Source: Fen-1258 sp947085815
Lineage (GTDB): Bacteria > Bacteroidota > Ignavibacteria > Ignavibacteriales > Melioribacteraceae
NCBI GenBank assembly: GCA_947085815.1
Contig: CAMTXU010000020.1
Coordinates: forward strand, 12,183 to 76,182
Length of the DNA: 64,000 nt
Direction: 5' to 3'
Made by a program: the position numbers and the translations under genes. A model generated the notes under the pieces. That model was not told the origin of the DNA. It worked only from the letters and a program-made list of their open reading frames with translations, and ran no database searches. This document shows positions 8,517 to 15,610 of this stretch, piece by piece; position 1 is the first letter of the stretch; every line of letters begins with the position of its first letter.

Positions 8517-8566
8517 AAAAGATAAGGCAGTAATGAATTATTTTGATTTATTTGATAAATACACTA

Positions 8567-8586
8567 AATTAACAATAGTGTTAATT
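8567..8586. promoter_or_regulatory. Candidate operator upstream of abiEi
   Basis: A perfect inverted repeat, AATTAACA-ATAG-TGTTAATT, lies 18-37 bp before the abiEi start codon. TATATTTA, similar to the -7 element of other promoters in this window, follows at 8590-8597, only 6 bp before the ATG. AbiEi antitoxins are known to repress their own operon by binding inverted repeats, so this is a likely operator; binding itself is inferred. Confidence 0.5.
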
Positions 8587-8603
8587 ATCTATATTTACTG
8601 AAA

Positions 8604-9197
8604 ATGAAGAATTTACTGTTAAACGGTTCGCCAAAGTCTGTTTTAAGTACAAAAGATATTGCAAATCTTTTATCAATTAACAAGGAATCTGCTAATGTAA
8701 CCGCAGCGAGGTACACACGAAAGGGTCTGCTTATAAGATTGAAGCGAGATTTTTATATACCGGTAAACATATTTGAAAAATTTAATGAAAAGGATTTTTT
8801 CCAAGCGGCAAACATTATTCAAGTGCCTTCCTATATTTCGTTAATCTCTGCTTTAAGTTATTACAATATTTCTACTCAGCAATTCCAAAACGTGTACGAA
8901 TCAATAGCTGTCAAAAGAACAAAAAATGTTAATGTGAGAAACATCGAGTTCAATTTTTACCTTGTTAAAAAAAATTTCTATACCGGTTTCACTCTTGAAG
9001 ACAATTTTTTTATTGCCGAACCGGAAAAAGCTCTTGCTGATATTGTTTATTTAACATCTTTAGCAAAATACAGTTGTGATTTTACGGCTATCAACTTCAA
9101 AAGATTGAATAAGAAAATAATTGATGACTATATTCAACTCACAAACAAAAGAACAAAATTATTTTGGGATAGATTATGCAAGACTTACAAAATCTAG
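8604..9197 (+). CDS. AbiEi-family antitoxin (type IV TA)
   Basis: A 197-residue protein with an N-terminal winged-helix region (LSTKDIANLLSINKESANVTAARYTRKGLLIRLKRDFY, about 14-50) followed by the AbiEi body, including SYISLISALSYYNI and FFIAEPEKALADIVYLTSL. AbiEi proteins counteract the AbiEii nucleotidyltransferase toxin and autorepress the operon. It overlaps the toxin gene by 22 bp. An inverted repeat directly upstream is a candidate operator. Confidence 0.83.
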   Translation: MKNLLLNGSPKSVLSTKDIANLLSINKESANVTAARYTRKGLLIRLKRDFYIPVNIFEKFNEKDFFQAANIIQVPSYISLISALSYYNISTQQFQNVYESIAVKRTKNVNVRNIEFNFYLVKKNFYTGFTLEDNFFIAEPEKALADIVYLTSLAKYSCDFTAINFKRLNKKIIDDYIQLTNKRTKLFWDRLCKTYKI

Positions 9198-9844
9198 AAA
9201 TATTCGAGATCGAAGTTCTTGAAATTTTGAACAGTATAAGAGTATTAGATAATCTTTACTTCGGCGGCGGTACAATGCTGCGGCTTTGTCATAATTTGAA
9301 CCGTTACTCTACCGATTTGGATTTCTGGATAGACATTTCGCTTGATTCAAAATCTCTCTTTTCAAAGCTGAAACAAGAATTTCAAAGTCGGTACAAAATT
9401 GTTGACGCTGAAAACAAAAAGTTCACTTTGCTGTTCGAGATTAAGTCCACCACTTATAAACGCAACTTGAAGATAGAGATTAGAAAAGAACAGATTGATT
9501 TTGACTGGGAACGAAAGATTGCTTTTTCACGATTTACAAATAAACAAGTGACAGTAAAAGGATTAACACTTCAGCAAATGATGAAAAACAAAATTGAAGC
9601 GATGTTATCAAGAAAAATTATCCGCGACTGTTTCGATATAGAATTTCTATTGATGCGTGGCGTAGAACTTCCACCCGATAGAGCAAAGCTTGAAGAGATG
9701 AAGAAAATTATAGATTCGTTTAAGGATCGTGATTATAAAGTAACGCTTGGTTCTATCCTGGATGAAAAAGAAAGAAAATTTTATTTAGAAAACAGATTCA
9801 GACTTTTGAAAGAAGAAATAAATAGAAAATTAATTGAATTGTGA
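9176..9844 (+). CDS. AbiEii-family nucleotidyltransferase toxin
   Basis: A 222-residue protein with the hallmark nucleotidyltransferase motif FGGGTMLRLCHNLNRYSTDLDF (residues 29-50): a Gly-Gly-Gly-Thr loop and the two aspartates of the D-L-D metal site. Lys-rich motifs follow (KGLTLQQMMKNKIEAMLSR). Such toxins transfer nucleotides, in studied relatives onto tRNA, and act in phage-induced abortive growth. It forms an overlapping pair with AbiEi. The pair is flanked by 38-bp direct repeats and is a probable acquired cassette. Confidence 0.85.
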   Translation: MQDLQNLEIFEIEVLEILNSIRVLDNLYFGGGTMLRLCHNLNRYSTDLDFWIDISLDSKSLFSKLKQEFQSRYKIVDAENKKFTLLFEIKSTTYKRNLKIEIRKEQIDFDWERKIAFSRFTNKQVTVKGLTLQQMMKNKIEAMLSRKIIRDCFDIEFLLMRGVELPPDRAKLEEMKKIIDSFKDRDYKVTLGSILDEKERKFYLENRFRLLKEEINRKLIEL

Positions 9845-9866
9845 TAAAAAATATTTAACATTTTAT

Positions 9867-9904
9867 ATATGAAAGGTTAGTTTGGAATGAAAATGAAGCG
9901 ATTA
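9867..9904 (+). repeat. Right direct repeat flanking the AbiE module
   Basis: The partner of 8351-8388, identical at 33 of 38 positions and in the same orientation. It begins 23 bp after the abiEii stop codon. Confidence 0.7.
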
Positions 9905-9990
9905 AATCTATGCCCTCTTTGCGTCTTCTCTGCGAACTCTGCGTTTTCTTAGCGCCCTTTGCGGTAAAATCTTTTAAATGCAGAGAACGC
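9905..9990. repeat. Foldback element with CTTTGCG/CTCTGCG words
   Basis: The left end CTCTTTGCGTCTTCTCTGCG is inverted in the right end (TGCAGAGAACGCAAAG), so the sequence can fold on itself. It is a relative of the element at 8389-8516 and sits at the same place relative to the 38-bp direct repeat. Confidence 0.6.
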
Positions 9991-10062
9991 AAAGAAAAAT
10001 TAAGTATAAATAAAATTGAAGGTTTAGAATTAAATTTTACATTCTCGATTCGTAATTCTTAA

Positions 10063-10452
10063 TTAAACTAAAACCGCTTTATACCCGTAACAATGCAATC
10101 CGGATTTTCCTTCATCTTGTATTTTGCGGAAGATCATTTTTACTTCTGCGCCGATCTCAACTTTGTTTACATCGCAATCCGCAACCTGAGCGGTAAGACG
10201 AACTCCATCATTCAATTCTATAATTGCTACTACATAAGGAGTTTCCTTGGAAAATTTATCCGGTCCAACGCGAATTATTGTGAATGTTAAAATTTTCCCT
10301 TCTCTGCTCAGCTGTACTGTCTCAAAACTTTTTGTTTTGCATTTAGGGCAAACCAATCTCGGCGGAAAAGAAATGTGTCCGCACTGTTTGCATTTGCCTG
10401 CTTCAAGACGGTAACGCTGAGGAACTTCACGATGATATCTTGGACTGATCAT
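10063..10452 (-). CDS. DUF35 Zn-ribbon/OB-fold acyl-CoA-binding protein
   Basis: A 129-residue protein with a rubredoxin-like zinc ribbon (Cys21, Cys24, Cys35, Cys38 in CKQCGHISFPPRLVCPKC) and a C-terminal OB fold (DGVRLTAQVADCD...). In archaea such a protein bridges thiolase and HMG-CoA synthase in one complex that channels acetoacetyl-CoA. The gene order here (HMG-CoA synthase, thiolase, DUF35) matches that complex. I prefer the ATG at 10452, which overlaps the thiolase stop as ATGA; a longer start at 10479 is possible. Confidence 0.88.
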   Translation of the reverse strand: MISPRYHREVPQRYRLEAGKCKQCGHISFPPRLVCPKCKTKSFETVQLSREGKILTFTIIRVGPDKFSKETPYVVAIIELNDGVRLTAQVADCDVNKVEIGAEVKMIFRKIQDEGKSGLHCYGYKAVLV

Positions 10453-11657
10453 ACTGCCTCCAATATGTGAATTACACAACTTGCACCCGAACCGCCCATG
10501 TTTTGAGTTAAACCGTACTTTGCATTTTTAACCTGGCGTTCACCGGCATTTCCGGTTAATTGTTCATAACATTCTATGATCTGTGCTACACCTGTCGCAC
10601 CAACCGGATGTCCTTTAGATTTTAATCCCCCGCTTGTATTGATTGGAATTTTTCCGCCGATTGATGTTGATCCGTTTTCCGCGGCTGCACCGCCTTTGCC
10701 TTTTTCAAAAAATCCTAAATCTTCAGTGACAACAATTTCTGCGATGGTGAAACAATCATGTACTTCGGCAAAATTAATATCGGTTGGTTTTAGTCCGGCT
10801 TGTTTGTAAGCTTTCTCAGCCGCAACGGAAACACATTTCAATGCGGTCAAACTTTCTCTGCTGTGAAGCGCGATCGTATCAGATGCTTGCGCCGACGCGA
10901 CAACTTTCACATAAGGTTTTTTCAATTGCTTTGCGTAATCAACAGAGCAAACGATTACCGCAGCGCCGCCGTCACTAACCGGCGAGCAATCAAGCAATCG
11001 CAGTGGATCGGCAACCATAGTTGCTTTCATTACTTGTTCGAGAGTTACAGGTGAACGGAACTGCGCATTCGGATTCATCGAACCGTTTTTATGATTCTTC
11101 ACTGCAACATGTGCTAGTTGTTCTCGCGTAGTTTTATATTGATGCATGTGCGCTCGTGCTATCATCGCGTACAATCCGGGGAAAGTAATTCCATTATAAA
11201 CTTCATACTCTTGATCGGCGGCGGTAGCCAATGCATCTGTAACATCTGCACCGTCTGTCATCTTCTCAACTCCGCCTGCAAGAACAATTTCACTTTGTCC
11301 CGAAGCAACTTCAAAATAAGCTTGGCGAAATGCCGCACCGCCGGATGCGCAAGCAGATTCAACTCTTGTTGCCGGAACAGGTGCAACGCCAAGATAATCT
11401 GCCATAACTGCACCGATATGTTCTTGTCCTACAAATAATCCGCCGGACATTGTTCCGACATACATGGAATCAATATGATCAACTCCGGAATTTTCTATTG
11501 CTTGTAAAGATGCTTCAACAAAAATATCCCGCAGAGATTTTTTCCACAGCTCACCGAATTTTGTCATTCCAACACCAATTACTGCTACATCTCTTCCCGC
11601 AAAGCGGGATTTCATTTCCCCGTAAATCGGGATTTCACTTCGTTCAACATTCAACAT
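10449..11657 (-). CDS. Thiolase (acetyl-CoA acetyltransferase, archaeal/SCP2-like)
   Basis: Condenses two acetyl-CoA to acetoacetyl-CoA or cleaves it. Of 402 residues, the catalytic Cys103 is in ESACASGGAAF, His300 in EVHDCF, His350 in SKGHPVGATG, and the C-terminal NMGGSGASC motif is present. The sequence resembles the archaeal/SCP2-type thiolases rather than the bacterial PhaA/FadA type. It lies between HMG-CoA synthase (13 bp gap) and the DUF35 gene (4-bp overlap). The first about 21 residues are unusual: they are encoded by two tandem palindromic repeat units, and family-like sequence starts only at RDVAVIGVG. The ATG at 11657 has a GGGAG site 10 bp upstream. Confidence 0.92.
   Translation of the reverse strand: MLNVERSEIPIYGEMKSRFAGRDVAVIGVGMTKFGELWKKSLRDIFVEASLQAIENSGVDHIDSMYVGTMSGGLFVGQEHIGAVMADYLGVAPVPATRVESACASGGAAFRQAYFEVASGQSEIVLAGGVEKMTDGADVTDALATAADQEYEVYNGITFPGLYAMIARAHMHQYKTTREQLAHVAVKNHKNGSMNPNAQFRSPVTLEQVMKATMVADPLRLLDCSPVSDGGAAVIVCSVDYAKQLKKPYVKVVASAQASDTIALHSRESLTALKCVSVAAEKAYKQAGLKPTDINFAEVHDCFTIAEIVVTEDLGFFEKGKGGAAAENGSTSIGGKIPINTSGGLKSKGHPVGATGVAQIIECYEQLTGNAGERQVKNAKYGLTQNMGGSGASCVIHILEAV
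11596..11641. repeat. Two 23-bp palindromic units at the thiolase 5' end
   Basis: Two adjacent 23-bp units (11596-11618 and 11619-11641) share 20 of 23 bases. Each contains a small palindrome (CCCGC-AAA-GCGGG and CCCG-TAAAT-CGGG) followed by ATTTCA. They lie inside the coding frame and encode residues of the non-conserved N-terminal extension. Confidence 0.7.
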
Positions 11658-11670
11658 ATCAATTTTCTCC

Positions 11671-12717
11671 CTATTCGTTAAGGATAATTTTTTTTCGGAA
11701 CTTTGCGTACTGACCGTAATCCAAATAAATTTTATCGTTGTCGAGCATATCTCTAAGCTTGGGAGCTAAGTCTCTAACTTTATCTATTTCGTTTGTAACT
11801 TTATAAATGAATCCATCGCTTCCGGCGCCAGAACCAAACGAGACCATAAAAATTTTATCACCGGGTTTTGCTACATCAAGAATTGCAGCAAGTCCCGTTG
11901 GAGAAGAACCGGAATAAGTGTTTCCCATCCACGGTGAGATCCAACCGACTTCCATTTGTTCTTTTGTGAATCCTAATTTCTTTCCTGCTTCTTGCGGAAA
12001 TTTTCCGTTAGGCATATGGAAAACAGCAAATTGAAAATCTTTTGGAGACAATTCCGATTTTTCGAGCAAATTTTTTCCGGCGTTATGAATGTGTTTAAAG
12101 TATGCCGGTTCACCGGTAAATCTTCCGGCGTGCCGCGGATAATATTCATGCTCGCGCCGCCAAAAATCCGGTGTATCGGATGTGTAAGAATTAGTAAAAA
12201 GAATTTCTGCAATTACATTTTCTTTACCCATGATGAATGCAGCACCTCCGGCAGATGCGGAATATTCCAGCGCATCACCGGGCGCACCTTGAGAAGTGTC
12301 AGCGCCGATTCCGAGCGCATATTCCATTTCACCGGCTTTAACCAAACTGTAAGCAACGTACATTGCTTCAGTTCCGGCTTTGCACGCAAATTCATAGCTC
12401 GCAACGTGAACATGCGGACCGATTCCGAGTGCGTCAATCAAAACAGTTGCGCTTGGTTTTACAGCATAAGGGTGAGATTCCGAACCAATGTAAACAGCTC
12501 CAATTTTCTGTGGATCGATTCGTGCGCGCTGAAGTGCATAGCGTGTTGCTTCAACAGAAATTGTGATTGTGTCTTCATCAAGTCCCGGAACAGTTTTTTC
12601 GTAGAGCATCAATCCGCGTTTAATAGCTTCGGGATCAGCACCCCACTGTTTAGCGATTAGATCCACTTTAATTCGATAACGCGGCAGGTAAGAACCGTAA
12701 CCAACTATTCCAATCAT
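11671..12717 (-). CDS. Hydroxymethylglutaryl-CoA synthase, archaeal type
   Basis: Joins acetyl-CoA and acetoacetyl-CoA to HMG-CoA. The 348 residues carry the acyl-enzyme Cys112 in YEFACKAGTEAMY, the acidic residue in GSESHPYAVKPSA (Glu80), and two histidine motifs (FKHIHNAG and FHMPNGKFP). Length and sequence fit the compact archaeal HMG-CoA synthase. It heads a three-gene operon with thiolase and DUF35; a ribosome site AGAGAGG precedes the ATG. No HMG-CoA reductase, lyase or mevalonate kinase is in the window, so the direction of the pathway (mevalonate synthesis or isoprenoid/leucine-like metabolism) is open. Confidence 0.92.
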   Translation of the reverse strand: MIGIVGYGSYLPRYRIKVDLIAKQWGADPEAIKRGLMLYEKTVPGLDEDTITISVEATRYALQRARIDPQKIGAVYIGSESHPYAVKPSATVLIDALGIGPHVHVASYEFACKAGTEAMYVAYSLVKAGEMEYALGIGADTSQGAPGDALEYSASAGGAAFIMGKENVIAEILFTNSYTSDTPDFWRREHEYYPRHAGRFTGEPAYFKHIHNAGKNLLEKSELSPKDFQFAVFHMPNGKFPQEAGKKLGFTKEQMEVGWISPWMGNTYSGSSPTGLAAILDVAKPGDKIFMVSFGSGAGSDGFIYKVTNEIDKVRDLAPKLRDMLDNDKIYLDYGQYAKFRKKIILNE

Positions 12718-13119
12718 GTTATCCTCTCTGTTTTATGTCTGATAGTTAATTAAAAGTGATACATACTTTGATTGTCATTCTAAGTTCCTTCCCCAATAAA
12801 GTGGAGGAAGCAAAATGATGATTGCCAAAATACTTTTAAAATATTTCTAAGTATATATTAACTATTAGAGACTTCTGAAGAATTATAAATGGCACACAGA
12901 TAAACACTGATTAAACGGACCTGCCTACCGCAGGCAGGTCTACGCAGATCAAAATCCGTGAAAATCTGTCAAATCCGTGCTATCCGTGTGCTATTAAAAA
13001 TGTTGACATTCTGCACAATCTTGTTTTTCAGAAGTCAGTATTACATGAATTCCTAGTGATAACAGAAATAGTATTTAACTAATTGAAATGTTTCTAAGAG
13101 GAAGTTAGGAATAGATTAA
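12718..13119. other. Intergenic region between miaA and the HMG-CoA synthase gene
   Basis: 402 bp without a supported gene. It holds the HMG-CoA synthase 5' region, a remnant TGTCATTCTAAGTTCCTTCC stretch, and the foldback element at about 12888-13000. I see no open frame or RNA gene. Confidence 0.6.
12888..13000. repeat. Foldback element with ATCCGTG words and nested palindrome
   Basis: The left end (GGCACACAGATAAACACTGATT) is an imperfect inverted copy of the right end (ATCCGTGCTATCCGTGTGCT). A perfect palindrome, CCTGCCTACCGCAGGCAGG, is nested at about 12921-12939. The same word family recurs near 52945-53015. Confidence 0.65.
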
Positions 13120-14046
13120 TCAACTTTCTACAAATTTTTTTAGTATTTGAGAGGCAATTTGTTTCGGTGAAATATTTTCATCGCAATCGAACCAATTAAT
13201 TTCTTTTGTTTTTCTGAACCATGTCATCTGCCTTTTCGCAAAGCGGCGCGTATTTCTCTTTATAAGTTCAACCGCGCGTTCAAGAGTTATCTCACCTTCG
13301 AGATAAGAGATAATTTCTTTATAACCGACCGTATTTAGCGCGTTAATATTTTTAGAGAATCCAGATGCTAAAATATTTTTTACCTCATCAACCAAACCTT
13401 GCTCAATCATTTCGTCTACACGGCGTTCTATGTTTGAGTACAATATTTTTCTCTCCCAATTCAAACCGTACTGTACAAATTCCATATCAATCAACCGTTT
13501 ATGATCTGTTTGAAATTTAGAGATTGGCTGACCGGTTATATGATAAATCTCAAGTGCGCGCATTACACGTTTCCAATTTTGCGGTAGCATTTTAGAAGCG
13601 CTTTCCGGATCGTTTTTTTTCAATTGCTCATATAAAAAATCGTTACCGAATTCTTCGCGCTGCTTCAGTAACTCCTCGCGGTAATCGGCATCATTATCCA
13701 CCGTGCCGAATATTCCATCAACTAAAGCTCTTATATATAGCCCGGATCCACCCACCACAACCGGTATTTTTTTCTCATCTAGAAGTCTATTTATTATGAT
13801 TAATGAATCATTCTCAAATTTGCTCACATTATAATCTTCATCAGGATCTAAAAGATCGATGAAGTGATGTTTATGTTGCGCAAGTTCATTTTCAGTCGGC
13901 TTAGCCGTACCGATATTAAGAGTTTTAAAAATCTGGCGGCTATCTGCCGAGATAATTTCCGTATGCAATTTCTCAGCTAGAGAAATTCCTACTTTAGTTT
14001 TACCGGAACATGTCGGTCCAACAATCACTATTACTTTTCTTGCCAT
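13120..14046 (-). CDS. miaA: tRNA dimethylallyltransferase
   Basis: Transfers the dimethylallyl group from DMAPP to A37 of tRNAs that read codons starting with U. The 308-residue protein has the P-loop VGPTCSGKTKVG (about 8-19), the substrate motif SADSRQIFKTLNIGTAKP (about 34-51), the DMAPP region VVGGSGLYIRAL and the RNA-binding segment NTRRFAKRQMTWFR. Its length is normal. The start overlaps the end of pcm by 16 bp, so the two are co-translated. The isoprenoid substrate is the only functional link to the HMG-CoA genes nearby. Confidence 0.96.
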   Translation of the reverse strand: MARKVIVIVGPTCSGKTKVGISLAEKLHTEIISADSRQIFKTLNIGTAKPTENELAQHKHHFIDLLDPDEDYNVSKFENDSLIIINRLLDEKKIPVVVGGSGLYIRALVDGIFGTVDNDADYREELLKQREEFGNDFLYEQLKKNDPESASKMLPQNWKRVMRALEIYHITGQPISKFQTDHKRLIDMEFVQYGLNWERKILYSNIERRVDEMIEQGLVDEVKNILASGFSKNINALNTVGYKEIISYLEGEITLERAVELIKRNTRRFAKRQMTWFRKTKEINWFDCDENISPKQIASQILKKFVES

Positions 14047-14669
14047 CCCTCTTTTCCAATAAGTGGAACAAAAGCAAAGTATGGAACATCTCGCGATTGG
14101 AATTGATCGTCAGAAATTTTTGTTATTATTTGAAGCGACTGTATTTTTTTATCGCCAACAGGAATAACCATTTTTCCGCCAACCGCAAGCTGCTTTTTTA
14201 AGTTAGGCGGAACAGATGGCCCTCCCGCTGTTACAATAATTCCGTCGTAAGGTGAAAACTCCTGCCAGCCAAGAGTGCCGTCACTGCATCGTGCAGCAAT
14301 TTTCAGATGCAACTTATCAAACATTTTGGTTGCGGAATCATAAAGATCGTGATGACGCTCAATAGTAAATACTCTTGCGCCAATAGCTGAGAGAATCGCT
14401 GCCTGATATCCTGAACCGGTACCAATTTCCAATATTTTTTTATTCGGCTGCGGATCTAGGGCTTGCGTCATATACGCAACGGTATACGGCTGGGATATTG
14501 TTTGTCCCATTCCAATCGGCAGAGCAACATCCGTGTACGCATGCTGCTTCATTATATCAGGAACGAATAGATGCCGTTCGACGCGCATGAAGGCTTCCAA
14601 GACATCTTTGTTCACGATCCCCTTTTTCTTGAGAATCTCTACAAGTTCTTTTCTTTCAGATTCGTACAT
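14031..14669 (-). CDS. pcm: Protein-L-isoaspartate O-methyltransferase
   Basis: Methylates isoaspartyl residues in damaged proteins, using SAM. The 212-residue protein shows the Pcm marks: AFMRVERHLFVPD (about 25-37), ALPIGMGQTISQPYTVAYMT (about 49-68) and the SAM-binding EIGTGSGYQAAIL (about 81-93), then DGTLGW and VTAGGPSVP. All are intact and the length is usual. It is upstream of and overlaps miaA. The ATG at 14669 is supported by family alignment. Confidence 0.95.
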   Translation of the reverse strand: MYESERKELVEILKKKGIVNKDVLEAFMRVERHLFVPDIMKQHAYTDVALPIGMGQTISQPYTVAYMTQALDPQPNKKILEIGTGSGYQAAILSAIGARVFTIERHHDLYDSATKMFDKLHLKIAARCSDGTLGWQEFSPYDGIIVTAGGPSVPPNLKKQLAVGGKMVIPVGDKKIQSLQIITKISDDQFQSRDVPYFAFVPLIGKEGWQEK

Positions 14670-14803
14670 TTCCGTATAAGATATTAATTTTGCATCGCAA
14701 AGATAAAAACTTAGAGAACAATTTTTTCATTTAATTGGAATAGAAAAAATGTTTACAACAATTTCTGCACAGTTCTAGTGTCTAAAAAAATTATTAATCA
14801 AAG

Positions 14804-14834
14804 TTGATTGGTATTAACAACAATATTATATTTG
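14804..14834 (+). promoter_or_regulatory. Candidate promoter of tRNA-Gly
   Basis: TTG at 14804-14806, 20 bp, then TATATTTG at 14827-14834, which fits the Bacteroidota-type consensus TTG...TAnnTTTG. It ends 32 bp before the mature tRNA. Confidence 0.5.
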
Positions 14835-14866
14835 CTACGTAAAATTTGTTCTATAGATTTTGATAT

Positions 14867-14939
<73 letters not shown>

Positions 14940-14945
14940 CTACCG

Positions 14946-14974
14946 ATCCCGATTTCTATCGGGATTTCCTTTTT
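14946..14974 (+). terminator. Terminator after tRNA-Gly
   Basis: Stem ATCCCGAT / ATCGGGAT with loop TTCT, followed by TTCCTTTTT. Confidence 0.7.
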
Positions 14975-14992
14975 AAGAAATATTTTAATTTT

Positions 14993-15099
14993 GGTGCTGT
15001 ACCGCAGCCGGGCAAGCGTGGCTTAAGGTCCCGAAAAAAATCTTCGGGATAAAGTAGGTCTGCAACCCCGCCGAAGGCGGGGCGAATCCGACCGGCGCA
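14993..15099 (+). pseudogene. tRNA-Cys pseudogene interrupted by palindromes
   Basis: The pieces follow the intact tRNA-Cys at 15130: GGTGCTGTACC, TGGCTTAAGG, AGGTCTGCAA and CGAATCCGACCGG are all present in order. Between them sit extra sequences that form hairpins: TCCCGA...TCGGGA in the variable D/anticodon side and CCCCGCC-GAA-GGCGGGG in the anticodon/T side. The acceptor 3' end (CGGCGCA) no longer pairs well. It cannot fold as a normal tRNA. Confidence 0.75.
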
Positions 15100-15129
15100 A
15101 ATTTGAAATAATGATTTTAGTTTTTACAA

Positions 15130-15203
15130 GGTGCTGTACCCAAGTGGCTTAAGGGGAAGGTCTGCAAAACCTTTATTCGTCGGTTCGAATCCGACCGGCA
15201 CCT
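15130..15203 (+). tRNA. tRNA-Cys (GCA)
   Basis: A 74-nt cloverleaf. The acceptor GGTGCTG pairs with CGGCACC (one G-U), the anticodon arm AAGGT-CTGCAAA-ACCTT carries GCA, and the T arm is GTCGGTTCGAATCCGAC. It is the only intact copy among three related stretches between 14993 and 15525. Confidence 0.96.
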
Positions 15204-15230
15204 CTATCAAAACATACAAAACCTATACTT

Positions 15231-15464
15231 GTGGTTTATATTTTACTTAGCTATAAAGACAAGAAACGTTACATTGGTTTTACTGATAATATCAAGCGCA
15301 GACTTCTCGAACACGATTGAGGAAAAGTTATATTAACTAAGAACCGAAGACCCGTAAAATTAATTTATTCTAAGAAATTTAAGAATAAATCCGATGCTAT
15401 GGTAAGAGAAAAATATTTCAAGACTCATTCCGGAAGAAATTTTTTAGATTCGATTGGTAAATAA
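15231..15464 (+). pseudogene. GIY-YIG endonuclease-like gene with in-frame stop
   Basis: A frame of 77 codons from a GTG at 15231 reads VVYILLSYKDKKRYIGFTD, then NIKRRLLEHD, a TGA at 15318-15320 (codon 30), then GKVILTKNRRPVKLIY and REKYFKTHSGRNFL before TAA. This is a small stand-alone GIY-YIG nuclease of the URI type. The YIG half and the Arg of the motif are present; the stop removes the rest. It lies between tRNA-Cys and a 3' fragment of a tRNA-Cys copy. A single base change would explain the stop. Confidence 0.8.
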
Positions 15465-15478
15465 GTATTCATATGTTG

Positions 15479-15525
15479 AAGGTCTGCAACCCCGCCGAAG
15501 GCGGGGCGAATCCGACCGTCACCTC
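15479..15525 (+). pseudogene. 3' fragment of a tRNA-Cys copy
   Basis: AGGTCTGCAACCCCGCC...GGCGGGGCGAATCCGACC is identical to the right half of the broken copy at 15057-15094, including the nested palindrome. It ends in CGTCACCTC, like the intact tRNA-Cys 3' end CGGCACCTC. The 5' half is missing. Confidence 0.7.
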
Positions 15526-15542
15526 AAATATAAAGTCAAATA

Positions 15543-15576
15543 AAAAGCTCTGTCAGCGCAGAGCTTTTTAATTTTT
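15543..15576 (+). terminator. Rho-independent terminator downstream of the tRNA-Cys region
   Basis: AGCTCTG / CAGAGCT stem with a short TCAGCG loop, followed by TTTTTAATTTTT. Confidence 0.75.
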
Positions 15577-15610
15577 AAATTTGTCCCCAATTAATTCGAG
15601 CGTTGTATTC

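Noticed and set aside
11992..12660. 222-codon plus-strand frame opposite HMG-CoA synthase
   Set aside because: It is a reverse-strand shadow of a gene with intact active-site motifs; the peptide is rich in Cys and Phe without domain order.
15318..15320. TGA in the GIY-YIG gene as selenocysteine or stop-codon reassignment
   Set aside because: Other genes here end with TGA (for example hpnD and the thiolase), no selenocysteine hairpin is evident after it, and the position is not catalytic.
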